Assembly: GCA_964469055.1 (NCBI GenBank)
Contig: CAYXXN010000098.1
Location: 1-11,452, forward strand
Length of the DNA: 11,452 bases
DNA from: CAYXXN01 sp964469055
GTDB lineage: Bacteria; Acidobacteriota; Thermoanaerobaculia; Multivoradales; JAHEKO01
Reading direction: 5' to 3'
Each line of letters begins with the position of its first letter. Within the stretch, counting starts at the first letter, position 1. Shown one piece after another: positions 1 through 6,633 of this stretch. The notes under the pieces were generated by a model, which was not told where the DNA came from, made no database searches, and was given only the letters and a program-made list of their open reading frames with translations. Made by a program: the position numbers and the translations under genes.

Positions 1-15
1 CGGTTCTGGGCCGAG

Positions 16-47
16 CGCCTTGGCGCGGCGCCCTCGCGTCCAAGGCG
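16..47 (-). terminator. Possible hairpin after the TPR gene
   Basis: Two 8-base arms, CGCCTTGG (16-23) and CCAAGGCG (40-47), are perfect inverted repeats around a 16-base loop. The loop holds a further CGCG/CGCG pairing. The structure lies 5 bases past the TPR stop on the minus strand, where a terminator would be expected. No T-run follows it, so it could equally be a chance fold in GC-rich DNA or a 3'-end-protecting stem. Confidence 0.25.
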
Positions 48-52
48 ACCGC

Positions 53-1627
53 TCAGCCGATGCCGGGATCGGGGGCCGGCTCGCGGCGCCGGTAGCGCTC
101 GAGGTTGTCGCGCAGGCGAGGCAGGGCGGCGAGGAGGCCGTCCGAGGTGGCGGCGGCGATCGCCTGCTCCTGGGCCCGCACCGCCTCCTCGTAGCGACCC
201 GCCGCCGCGAGCGCCATCCCGAGGGTCTCGAGATGGGCGGAGCTCGGGCGCATCTCCACCAGCTCGGTGGCGAGGCGCAGGGCCTGCTCGGCGTCTCGCA
301 CCAGCGGGTCGGGGCTCGCGGCGAGGAGCCGCGCGCCCAACTGCGCCAGCAACGGGAAGGTGGGGTTGAGCCCCAGGCCTTCCTTGAGGCGGGCCCGCGC
401 CTCGGAGTAACGGGCGAGCTCGACGAGGCAGGCCGCCTCCCCCACCCAGGCCGCCTCGTCGGCGACGTCGCGATCGGCGAGCGCCCGGTACTGCGCCGCC
501 GCCTCGGCCAGCCGCCCCTGGCGGCGCAGCAGGTTGGCGAGGTTGAAGCGCGGATCGCGATAACCGGGGTCGGCGGCGAGCGCCGCCTCGTAGTGAGCGC
601 GCGCCTCCTCGAGGCGACCCTCCTCGGCGAGCAGCACCCCGATCCCGAAGAGGGCCCGGGGGTGATCCTGCTGGCGCGCGAGCACGGCGCGGTAGTGCTC
701 GCGCGCCTCGTCACGACGCCGCGCGCGCAGGAGCGCCGCGCCGAGGTTGACGCGGGCATCGAGGTCGTCCGCCGCGAGCTCGACCGCCCGGGTGAAGGCC
801 TCCACGGCCGCCGCGTAGTCGCCGCGGCCGTACGCCGCGTTCCCCCGCTCCACGAAGGCCCTCGAGCTCACCCGCAGGTCGGCGAGCTCGGCGAGCATGG
901 GGTCCTCGACCTCGACCGTGCCCTCGCCGCGCCGGCTGAGCACGATGCGCGCCTTGTCGAGCTCGCCCAAGGCGCGATAGGCGTCGGCCAGGCGGCCCCA
1001 GAGGCGGGTGGCCCCGGGCTGCAGGTTGAGCAGTCGCTGGTAGGCGCCGACCGCCGCGCGCCAGTCCTGGCGCCCTTCGGCGACGTGCGCCAGCTCGAGG
1101 ATCGCCCCCGCCGCCTGCGGCTGCGCCTCCAGGGCGCGGCGCAGGTACTCCTCGGCGTCCGCCAGCTCGCCGCGCTCGCGTGCCAGGGTCGCGACCGCCA
1201 CCAGGGTGGGAACGTCCCCCGGGCGCAGCCGCAGGGCGCGCTCGAGCTCGCCGCGCGCCTCCTCCCCTCGCTCGAGGTCGAGCAGCAGGCGGCCCAGGTA
1301 ATAAGGCCAGGAGAACTCGTCCGGCTGGAGGCGAGCGGCCTCTCGGTAACAGACCACGGCCGGCTCCGAGATGGCGTAGGCGTGGTAGAGCCGCCCGAGC
1401 TCGCCCCAGGCGGCGCCGAGATCGCCCCCCGCCGCGCCGTCCGAGAGCGCGAACTCCTGCAGCCGCTCGCGCCCTGCGGTGAGCTGCTCGCGCACCGCCG
1501 GCTCGAGCCCCGAGAGATCCGGCGTCGGGATCGGCGCCGCCCGCTTCATGGCGGGCGGCGGACAGCCGAGGAGAACGGTCGCGACCACGGCGGCCGCCCA
1601 GCGACGCTCGCGCCTCGCGTCCATCAT
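53..1627 (-). CDS. Multi-TPR lipoprotein, partner of the ASPIC/UnbV protein
   Basis: This 524-aa protein is made almost entirely of tetratricopeptide repeats, which form helical scaffolds for protein-protein contacts. About ten TPR-like helix pairs run from roughly residue 70 to 510, with recurring patterns such as GRLEEARAHYEAALAADPGY and GRYEEAVRAQEQAI. A short basic N-terminus and hydrophobic stretch end in the lipobox LLGC (Cys22), so the protein should be a lipidated envelope protein facing the periplasm or the outside. The ATG at 1627 is preceded by GGAGGGG at a 5-base spacing, and it overlaps the upstream gene's stop as ATGA. The two are therefore very probably translationally coupled. 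TPR genes next to ASPIC/UnbV genes are a recurrent bacterial arrangement. The binding partner and exact role are not evident from sequence. Confidence 0.93.
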   Translation of the reverse strand: MMDARRERRWAAAVVATVLLGCPPPAMKRAAPIPTPDLSGLEPAVREQLTAGRERLQEFALSDGAAGGDLGAAWGELGRLYHAYAISEPAVVCYREAARLQPDEFSWPYYLGRLLLDLERGEEARGELERALRLRPGDVPTLVAVATLARERGELADAEEYLRRALEAQPQAAGAILELAHVAEGRQDWRAAVGAYQRLLNLQPGATRLWGRLADAYRALGELDKARIVLSRRGEGTVEVEDPMLAELADLRVSSRAFVERGNAAYGRGDYAAAVEAFTRAVELAADDLDARVNLGAALLRARRRDEAREHYRAVLARQQDHPRALFGIGVLLAEEGRLEEARAHYEAALAADPGYRDPRFNLANLLRRQGRLAEAAAQYRALADRDVADEAAWVGEAACLVELARYSEARARLKEGLGLNPTFPLLAQLGARLLAASPDPLVRDAEQALRLATELVEMRPSSAHLETLGMALAAAGRYEEAVRAQEQAIAAATSDGLLAALPRLRDNLERYRRREPAPDPGIG

Positions 1628-3378
1628 CGGCTCCCCTCCAGGATGCCGGGTGTCTCCTCGTAGAGGGTCAGGTACACGTCGCGCGGCGGCAGCCAGTACT
1701 CCCTGGCGCGCCCGCTCGGCCAGCGCACGGCCAGGCGCTCGACCTCGGGCGCCTCGCCCAATGCGGCAGCGATGCGGGGGTCGTTAGCCGCGACGTAGCT
1801 CCCGTCGGTGCGCACCCAGCGGTGGAGCGCCGGCGCGCCGCGGCGATGGATCACCACCCGCGTCCCGAGCGCGTCGCGTCCCCCAGGAGCGACGAGGAGG
1901 CGCAGCCCGATCCACGGCCGGCCCGGCGGCACCTGGCTCGCCAGCAGCTCGGCCGGCCCGTTGTTGCTCGTCACCAGGAGGTCGGTGTCGCCGTCGTTCT
2001 CGAGGTCGCCGGTGGCGGCCGCGCGGCCGACCGTCGCCTGCACGAAGGCCGCTCCGGCGGCGCCGGAGGTCTCTTCGAAGGTGCCGTCGCCGCGATTGCG
2101 GAAGAGCTGCTTCCTCTGGCGCAGTGGCAGTGGGTCGCCGGCGCGCATCTGCTCGACGATGATCCGGACCTCGCCGTTGACGGTCACGAGATCGAGCCGC
2201 CCATCGGCGTCGTAGTCGATCCACGAAGTGCCGAAGCCGTTGAATGGCAGGCTCGGCGGGCCCAGGCCGGAGGCCGGCGTGACGTCGCGAAAGGTGCCGT
2301 CCTCGTTGCGGTACAAGGTGTTCGTCTCGGTGTTGAGGTGGGTTACGAAGAGGTCCTCGTCCCCGTCGCCGTCCCCGTCGCCGACCACCACCCCCATGTT
2401 CCCCTCGCTCAGGCCGGCGGCGTTCACCGCGCAGCCCAAGAGCGCCGCCTCCTCGACGAACGTGCCGTCGCCCTGGTTGTGCCACAGGAAGTTCTCCTGC
2501 CCGTCGTTGGCCACGAAGAGGTCCGGCCACCCGTCGAGCTCGACGTCGATGGCGACGGCGCCGAGCGCCTTGCCGGCGAGCCGCGCCACGCCGCTCGCTA
2601 CGCCGACGTCGCCGAACGTGCCGTCGCCCAGGTTGCGGAACAGGCGGGGGCTAAGTGGCCGGTAGGTGAGCGGGCCGCAGTAGTCGGGCAGCGAGTCGGC
2701 CCGCCGGCAGTCCTGCGAGCCGGCGAGCTGGAAGTCGAGATAGGTGCCCACATAGAGATCGAGCCAGCCGTCGCGATCGAAGTCGGCGAAGAGAGCGGGA
2801 ACGCTCCATCGCGCCTCCTCCACCCCGGCGCGCGAGGTCTCGTCGGCGAAGCTGCCGTCCCCGCGGTTGCGCAGCATTCGGTTGGGGCCGAAGTTGGTGA
2901 GGTAGAGATCGACGGCGCCGTCGTTGTCGAGATCCCCCGTCGCCACACCCATCCCGTAACCGAAGGCTCCGATCCCGGCGCGCGCGGAGACGTCCACCAG
3001 TCGGAAGGCGGAACCGCTTCCCCCTTCTGGCACGAGATCGTTGCGGAACAAGCGGTCGCCGTGCGCGGCCGAGGCGGCGGCAGCGCCGGCCGGGAGCTCT
3101 TCTCCTTGACGCAGGTAGAGGTCGAGGTCGCCGTCGCCGTCGTAGTCGAGGAGTGCCGCGCCGGCGCCCATCATCTCGACGATGTAGCGGCGACCGGACA
3201 TGCCGTTCGCATGCACGAAGTCGAGTCCCACTCGGGCGGCGACGTCCACGAACGGCGGGCCCGGCGGCGTCTGGCCGCAGGCGGCCATCAGGGCGAGAGC
3301 CGCCACGGCGCCGAGGGGTGCGATCGCCGCTCGGCGCCGGCGCGGCGCGGAGCCCTGCCGCGCGGCCCCTGCGAGCAT
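1624..3378 (-). CDS. FG-GAP/VCBS repeat lipoprotein with C-terminal ASPIC/UnbV domain (CRTAC1-like)
   Basis: A 584-aa exported protein. Residues 17-33 are hydrophobic and end in LMAAC (Cys34), a slightly atypical lipobox with Met at -3, so a lipoprotein is likely. The body carries seven calcium-loop repeats of the FG-GAP/VCBS type (for example DYDGDGDLDL, DLDNDGAVDL, DFDRDGWLDL, DGDGDGDEDL). They alternate with six copies of an LFRNxGDGTF-like strand motif, consistent with a seven-bladed beta-propeller. Residues about 486-575 match the ASPIC/UnbV domain (WIGLRLL, the RWVRTDGSYVAANDPR region, VRWPSGRAREY). I chose the ATG at 3378 because the longer reading from 3513 would cross a strong inverted repeat, lacks a signal peptide at its own N-terminus and overlaps the P-domain gene. 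There is no Shine-Dalgarno at 3378. TATCTT lies 6 bases upstream, so the mRNA may be leaderless. The function is probably surface adhesion or carbohydrate/protein binding; no catalytic residues are recognised. Confidence 0.93.
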   Translation of the reverse strand: MLAGAARQGSAPRRRRAAIAPLGAVAALALMAACGQTPPGPPFVDVAARVGLDFVHANGMSGRRYIVEMMGAGAALLDYDGDGDLDLYLRQGEELPAGAAAASAAHGDRLFRNDLVPEGGSGSAFRLVDVSARAGIGAFGYGMGVATGDLDNDGAVDLYLTNFGPNRMLRNRGDGSFADETSRAGVEEARWSVPALFADFDRDGWLDLYVGTYLDFQLAGSQDCRRADSLPDYCGPLTYRPLSPRLFRNLGDGTFGDVGVASGVARLAGKALGAVAIDVELDGWPDLFVANDGQENFLWHNQGDGTFVEEAALLGCAVNAAGLSEGNMGVVVGDGDGDGDEDLFVTHLNTETNTLYRNEDGTFRDVTPASGLGPPSLPFNGFGTSWIDYDADGRLDLVTVNGEVRIIVEQMRAGDPLPLRQRKQLFRNRGDGTFEETSGAAGAAFVQATVGRAAATGDLENDGDTDLLVTSNNGPAELLASQVPPGRPWIGLRLLVAPGGRDALGTRVVIHRRGAPALHRWVRTDGSYVAANDPRIAAALGEAPEVERLAVRWPSGRAREYWLPPRDVYLTLYEETPGILEGSR

Positions 3379-3392
3379 CGGCGCAAGATAAC

Positions 3393-3422
3393 ACCGCCGT
3401 GGCCCTCGCGGGCCACGGCGGT
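3393..3422 (-). terminator. Rho-independent-type terminator between P-domain and ASPIC genes
   Basis: A perfect 12-base inverted repeat, ACCGCCGTGGCC (3393-3404) and GGCCACGGCGGT (3411-3422), encloses CTCGCG; the first and last loop bases can also pair. On the minus strand it lies 33 bases past the P-domain stop and is followed by GTTATCTT, a short T-rich run. It ends only 14 bases before the ASPIC/UnbV start. It probably terminates the upstream transcript, which implies that the ASPIC-TPR pair has its own promoter or depends on read-through. Confidence 0.65.
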
Positions 3423-3455
3423 TGAAAGGCGAAACGCGAGCTCGCCGACCGAGAC

Positions 3456-4022
3456 TCAGTTGATCGTGAACTCTTGCAGCTCGACGGCCACCGGGTCGGT
3501 GACGACGCACCACTGGTTGAGGAAGCCTTCGTCCGCGCCGACGTTGTCGGTGATGGACAGCGTCCAGTTGCCCTGGGCGTCGCTGCCGTCGAACGCCGAC
3601 AGCGGCTGCACCGGAATGAAAGTGCCGATGTACGGATTGGCGCAGTTGAGGCCGATCTGGATGCCGGCCTCGTCATCGAACAGGATGTCGATGCCGTCCT
3701 CGGAGCCGCACTCGTTGTCGTACAGGAGCACGGTGGGGCCGTGTTCGACCCGCATCTCGAGGTCGCTGATGAAAGTGTGGTTGAGCGTCGTCGACACGTT
3801 GACGTCGTTGAGGGTGAAGCTCCCCGGGATGTTGATCACGAACTGCACGGTCGCCAGGTCGGGGATCGGCCCACCGGCCCCGCAGAAGCCTTGTCCCTGG
3901 CCGATCAGCGTGCCGATCGTGCTCACGTTGATCTGGCTGGGGTCCTTGGCCTGGGCCACCAGCAGTCCGGCGCACACGAGCACCGCGAGCGCCAGCACGC
4001 AAACCATCGTCTTGACTCTCAT
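3456..4022 (-). CDS. Secreted stand-alone P-domain (proprotein convertase P/Homo B-like) protein
   Basis: This 188-aa protein has a clear Sec signal peptide (residues 1-25, cleavage after VAQA). The rest is essentially one P/Homo B domain, the beta-sandwich usually attached to subtilisin-like or metalloproteases. Hallmarks are PIPD near the start of the domain, LNHTFISDLEMRVEHGP, ILFDDEAG, the LSAFDGSDAQGNWTLSITDN core and GFLNQWCVV. The mature chain has four cysteines, enough for two disulfides. No protease domain is present, so the protein is not a convertase; it may be a binding or structural module. It ends in VELQEFTIN, right after the domain. The ATG at 4022 has GGAGAG 7 bases upstream; an in-frame ATG at 4037 (AGGA, 5 bases upstream) would add five residues before the signal peptide. 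The gene looks somewhat less GC-rich than its neighbours. Confidence 0.88.
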   Translation of the reverse strand: MRVKTMVCVLALAVLVCAGLLVAQAKDPSQINVSTIGTLIGQGQGFCGAGGPIPDLATVQFVINIPGSFTLNDVNVSTTLNHTFISDLEMRVEHGPTVLLYDNECGSEDGIDILFDDEAGIQIGLNCANPYIGTFIPVQPLSAFDGSDAQGNWTLSITDNVGADEGFLNQWCVVTDPVAVELQEFTIN

Positions 4023-4065
4023 ATCTCTTCTCTCCATTTGGGTCCTACTAGTTGTCGGAATCGAT

Positions 4066-4656
4066 TCACGCGAACGAGGGAGCCGCGCCGCGCGGCGGCG
4101 GCCCCTCCGGCTCGGGCGTGAAGGCGGGTGAGGCGAACGAAACGCCCGCGACGAGCTCCGACGAGCGGACCGGCGGGGCGAAGAAAGCTGAGGAGACGAG
4201 ACGGGCCGTGAGGTCGCGCGACGGCGCGACGAGCTCGGTCGGTTGCAGGGAGACGGTACGCACCCAGACGCTCTCGAGCACGCGCTCGCGCCCGGTCTTC
4301 TCGGCGTAGCGCAGCTCGAGCAGGAGCAACGCCGCAGCCGGCTCGGCCGTGCGCTCCACGTAGCGCCCCTCGCCGACGACCGAAGGGGTCTCGAGCAGGA
4401 GCTCGAGCTGCCCGGGGTCGGGTCCGGCGTAGAGGCGGAAGCTGCCGCCCGGCTCCTGGGTCCTGGCGTGCCACCGCACCACGAGGCCGCTGCCCGGCGC
4501 CCGCGAAAGCGCTTGGGAGCCGGCCGCCGTGGCGGCGGCCGGAGCCGCCGGCAGGAGGGCGCCGAGAGCCAGGGCGGCCGCCAAGATGGCAGCCACCCGG
4601 AGCCCAGGGCGGGCTGGCCTCGGCTCGAGATCGATCGGTCGTGGCACGAGCTTCAT
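4066..4656 (-). CDS. Secreted protein of unknown function with a possible Ig/FN3-like core
   Basis: I do not recognise a named family in this 196-aa protein. A long basic, proline-rich n-region (about residues 1-20) precedes a hydrophobic segment (21-35), with a likely signal-peptidase site in the Ala-rich stretch near 40-42. The middle (about 55-130) alternates hydrophobic and polar residues in a pattern like a small beta-sandwich: VVRWHARTQEPGGSFRLYAG, then LELLLETPSV, then LLLLELRYAEKTGRERVLES. It recalls a fibronectin-III fold, but only weakly. The C-terminus is proline-rich and has no sorting signal. The start at 4656 has no good Shine-Dalgarno. The gene sits 47 bases after the sortase stop and 43 bases before the P-domain start, so co-transcription with one or both is plausible. 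A palindrome GAATCGATTC (4058-4067) overlaps the stop. Confidence 0.7.
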   Translation of the reverse strand: MKLVPRPIDLEPRPARPGLRVAAILAAALALGALLPAAPAAATAAGSQALSRAPGSGLVVRWHARTQEPGGSFRLYAGPDPGQLELLLETPSVVGEGRYVERTAEPAAALLLLELRYAEKTGRERVLESVWVRTVSLQPTELVAPSRDLTARLVSSAFFAPPVRSSELVAGVSFASPAFTPEPEGPPPRGAAPSFA

Positions 4657-4703
4657 CGGAACGGTGAGAGCAAGGATATCTCAAGCAACACTTGAAGGAC
4701 AAT

Positions 4704-5408
4704 TCAGCCCGCTATACGAGGCTCGACCAGGGTGCCCCGCACCACGAAGCGGCGCGGCGCCGGGCCGATCCAGTCGAATGGATGGCAGGTCACGAGGGTC
4801 AGCAGGCTGCCGCCCAGGGGATCGATCACGCCGACCTCCGACGGTCCGACCACACGGGTCTCGGTGACGCGGTAGAGGTAGTCTCCATCGGGCGCCTCGA
4901 CCCTCACCTCGTCCCCGCTGCGCACGTCGCGCAGGGCGCGAAAGAAGGAGTCACGGTGGCCGGCGAAGCTGGCATTGCCGACCTGGCCCGGCAGGGCCGT
5001 GCCCGGGAAGTGGCCGGCGCCGCGTCGCAGCGTGTCGTCGTCGACGCCCTCGAGGGCGACGACGTCCAGGGCCAGGCGGGGGATGGAGAGCCGGCCCACG
5101 GGCTCGCCCGGGAGCGGCGCGGCGACGGCCGCCCCCCCACCCGGCATGCCGGCCGGGGCGCTCGGCGCCGCCGCGGCCTCGTGCTGGTCAGCCGTCGACA
5201 GTCGACGAGCGGCCCAGCGTTGCGCCCAAGTAGCTTCGAGCCTCACCGCCGCCACGTAGACGAGCAGCAGGAGGCCGGCCGCCAGCGTCAGTCGCGAGAA
5301 CCAGCCGGGACGGATCCGCCGTGGCCGCGCACGGACGCGAACCAGGCGGGTCTCGTCCCAGGACTGCGCCGCGGGGAGCGGCAGATCCGCCGGGTCGGAC
5401 TTGCGCAT
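4704..5408 (-). CDS. Sortase (class D-like), membrane-anchored transpeptidase
   Basis: Sortases cleave a C-terminal LPxTG-type signal between Thr and Gly and join the substrate to an amine nucleophile. This 234-aa protein has a basic cytoplasmic N-terminus, one membrane segment (about residues 37-55), a low-complexity linker (70-100) and the sortase domain to the end. All three catalytic residues are visible: His151 in SFAGHRDSFF, Cys208 in LTLVTCHPFDW and Arg220 in GPAPRRFVV. The domain opens with VGRLSIPRLALDVV, typical of class D and related sortases. It lies 70 bases downstream of the LPQTG gene on the same strand, so that protein is the obvious substrate. GAGGA stands about 12 bases before the ATG, a poor Shine-Dalgarno position, and a strong inverted repeat lies just upstream. 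Class D is my best reading; class assignment needs a phylogeny. Confidence 0.93.
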   Translation of the reverse strand: MRKSDPADLPLPAAQSWDETRLVRVRARPRRIRPGWFSRLTLAAGLLLLVYVAAVRLEATWAQRWAARRLSTADQHEAAAAPSAPAGMPGGGAAVAAPLPGEPVGRLSIPRLALDVVALEGVDDDTLRRGAGHFPGTALPGQVGNASFAGHRDSFFRALRDVRSGDEVRVEAPDGDYLYRVTETRVVGPSEVGVIDPLGGSLLTLVTCHPFDWIGPAPRRFVVRGTLVEPRIAG

Positions 5409-5425
5409 CGGGATGGCCGGTCCTC

Positions 5426-5453
5426 GGGTCCCCGGCCCGTGGGCCGGGGACCC
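5426..5453 (-). terminator. Strong inverted repeat between LPQTG gene and sortase
   Basis: Thirteen-base arms GGGTCCCCGGCCC (5426-5438) and GGGCCGGGGACCC (5441-5453) pair perfectly around two bases; in RNA the real loop would be about four. It lies within the 70-base gap between the LPQTG stop and the sortase start. No T-run follows on the minus strand, so classic termination is uncertain. It could be a 3'-stabilising stem or a partial terminator that lowers sortase expression relative to its substrate. Confidence 0.5.
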
Positions 5454-5478
5454 TGGGGACAGGTCGAACCTACCAAAC

Positions 5479-6237
5479 CTACCTGCTGAACCGCGAGGCG
5501 ACGCCGAGACCGATCAGGAGCACGCCGGCCGTCAGGGCCAACGGCAGGGCCGTGCCGGTCTGCGGCAGGCTCGTGATCCGTTCCACCGCCGGAGCGGCCG
5601 GGGTCGCCTTCACGGGCGCCGGCGCGGGGGCCGGCTCGACGATCGGCGGCGGCGCCTGAGCGACCTGCATCGGCTCGCTGGTCTCCCGCACGTTGCCAGC
5701 GGTGAGCTGGAAGTCGGCCGGCAGCAGGATGAGGCCGGTCGCCATGTGCATCGGCGGGTGAATCTCCAGCGTGCGATAGGTCACGACGATCCGCTGGTGG
5801 GGCTGGGGCAACGGCGGGAACAGCCTCTCGGGGTCGATGGCGAACGCTTGCCCGCCGGTCGGGGTCTCCACGAGGAGCTGATCCGTGCTGGTGGCCGTGA
5901 CGGTGCCGACGACGGCACGCTCGAGCTCATCGAGCTCCGCCAGGACCGAGATGCGCTCGTCGACGACGATGATCTGCTCGGCTCGCTGCGAGCCGGGCTC
6001 GGTCACGCGCACGAGCACGAAGTCGCCGTCCTCGAGATCGGCGGGCACGATCGTGCCCTCGACCAGGTCGAACGTCTGGCGGCCGTCTTCCGTCTCGATC
6101 ACCAGCGTGTCGGTGCCGGTGACGACGACGAAGCCCGAGCTCATCTCCAGCTCGGGGTTGGCGATGGCGGCGCCGGCCAGGCAGAGGACGGCGACCGCGG
6201 CGATCGAAAGGGACTTGCGAAGCATCTGGCGAATCAT
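5479..6237 (-). CDS. LPQTG-anchored surface protein, sortase substrate
   Basis: A 252-aa exported protein with a full sortase sorting signal. It has a signal peptide (1-26, cleavage after GAAIA) and then two tandem beta-rich modules: about 34-80 (SGFVVVTGTDTLVIETEDGR) and about 110-160 (VVGTVTATSTDQLLVETPTG). Their spacing suggests an internal duplication. A Pro/Ala-rich spacer (about 193-220) follows, then LPQTG at 224-228, a hydrophobic stretch and the basic tail RFSR. After sortase cleavage it would be attached to a cell-envelope nucleophile, which is not known here. The start at 6237 is chosen for a textbook AAGGAGG 8 bases upstream and because the signal peptide then begins at once; a longer reading from 6279 adds 14 unhelpful residues. 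The sortase follows directly downstream. Confidence 0.92.
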   Translation of the reverse strand: MIRQMLRKSLSIAAVAVLCLAGAAIANPELEMSSGFVVVTGTDTLVIETEDGRQTFDLVEGTIVPADLEDGDFVLVRVTEPGSQRAEQIIVVDERISVLAELDELERAVVGTVTATSTDQLLVETPTGGQAFAIDPERLFPPLPQPHQRIVVTYRTLEIHPPMHMATGLILLPADFQLTAGNVRETSEPMQVAQAPPPIVEPAPAPAPVKATPAAPAVERITSLPQTGTALPLALTAGVLLIGLGVASRFSR

Positions 6238-6260
6238 CGATCTATCCTCCTTGGGGGCTG

Positions 6261-6314
6261 GTGGTGGAAAGACCACCACGCCGGCCGAGACGCGGGGCCG
6301 CGGCCGGCGTGGTG
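6261..6314 (-). promoter_or_regulatory. Overlapping alternative hairpins in the leader of the LPQTG gene
   Basis: Two inverted repeats share an arm. The first pairs CACCACGCCGGCC (6274-6286) with GGCCGGCGTGGTG (6302-6314), a perfect 13-base stem. On the minus strand it begins 8 bases past the small gene's stop and is followed by a weak TCTTT. The second pairs GTGGTGG (6261-6267) with CCACCAC (6273-6279) around five bases and would use up part of the first stem. They cannot form together in one RNA. The simplest reading is an intergenic terminator or attenuator 24 bases upstream of the LPQTG start; regulated switching is inference. Confidence 0.45.
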
Positions 6315-6322
6315 TGGGATCC

Positions 6323-6499
6323 CTAGAAGCGGACCCCGAAAGCCAACGCGGCCTCGGTCGCGTCGGCGAGGATTACCTTGCCTTGCAGATACGGGCGGAC
6401 CGCTCGCGCACCGAAGTCCCACTCAGCGCGTGCTGGAGCAGCGGCTGACAACAGCAGGAGGCCGACTCCCACGAGACTGCCGAGGAAGAGCCTGCGCAT
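6323..6499 (-). CDS. Small secreted peptide (58 aa), first gene before the LPQTG/sortase pair
   Basis: No family is recognised. The start at 6499 has a very strong Shine-Dalgarno (AAAGGAGG, 6 bases upstream), and the product opens with a clear signal peptide (residues 1-25, cleavage after APARA). The mature peptide has only 33 residues, EWDFGARAVRPYLQGKVILA followed by a segment ending in ALAFGVRF. The alternating hydrophobic C-terminus ending in Phe looks like the last strand of an outer-membrane beta-barrel. This could therefore be the remnant of a larger barrel protein whose middle was deleted, or a genuine small exported peptide. It lies 85 bases upstream of the LPQTG gene with a hairpin between them, and is probably co-transcribed with it at least in part. 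A longer reading from 6559 only adds residues before the signal peptide. Confidence 0.68.
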   Translation of the reverse strand: MRRLFLGSLVGVGLLLLSAAAPARAEWDFGARAVRPYLQGKVILADATEAALAFGVRF

Positions 6500-6558
6500 C
6501 GTTGTCCTCCTTTCTTTTTCCGCCGGGGCGACCGTGCCGGCGAGTCCGACGGCCTCCA

Positions 6559-6580
6559 CACGGCAGTTGTCACTGCCGTG
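6559..6580 (-). other. Perfect 9-bp hairpin or operator upstream of the small secreted gene
   Basis: CACGGCAGT (6559-6567) and ACTGCCGTG (6572-6580) form a perfect inverted repeat around TGTC. It sits 60-81 bases upstream of the ATG at 6499, inside the predicted transcript leader. It could be an RNA stem-loop or a binding site for a dimeric regulator; the sequence does not decide between them. Confidence 0.45.
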
Positions 6581-6633
6581 GACCCAGAGAGCAAGATAGC
6601 TGCCAGAGCGGGTTGTGGACGGAGTTATCTCCC

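Noticed and set aside
2355..2390. GTCGCC/GTCCCC tandem repeats that might be a microsatellite
   Set aside because: They encode Asp-Gly calcium-loop repeats in the VCBS protein on the minus strand and are explained by coding constraint.
3379..3513. N-terminal extension of the ASPIC/UnbV gene to an ATG at 3513
   Set aside because: It would read through a perfect 12-bp inverted repeat, overlap the P-domain gene and bury the lipoprotein signal about 45 residues inside the protein.
4058..4067. GAATCGATTC palindrome as an operator for the P-domain gene
   Set aside because: It is only 10 bases, overlaps the preceding gene's stop, and no promoter elements accompany it.
20..4131. Long plus-strand open frames of 547 and 769 aa opposite the secreted-protein block
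   Set aside because: They are antisense to genes with clear domains, have low-complexity Arg/Ala/Gly-rich translations with no recognisable motif, and are expected by chance in GC-rich coding DNA.
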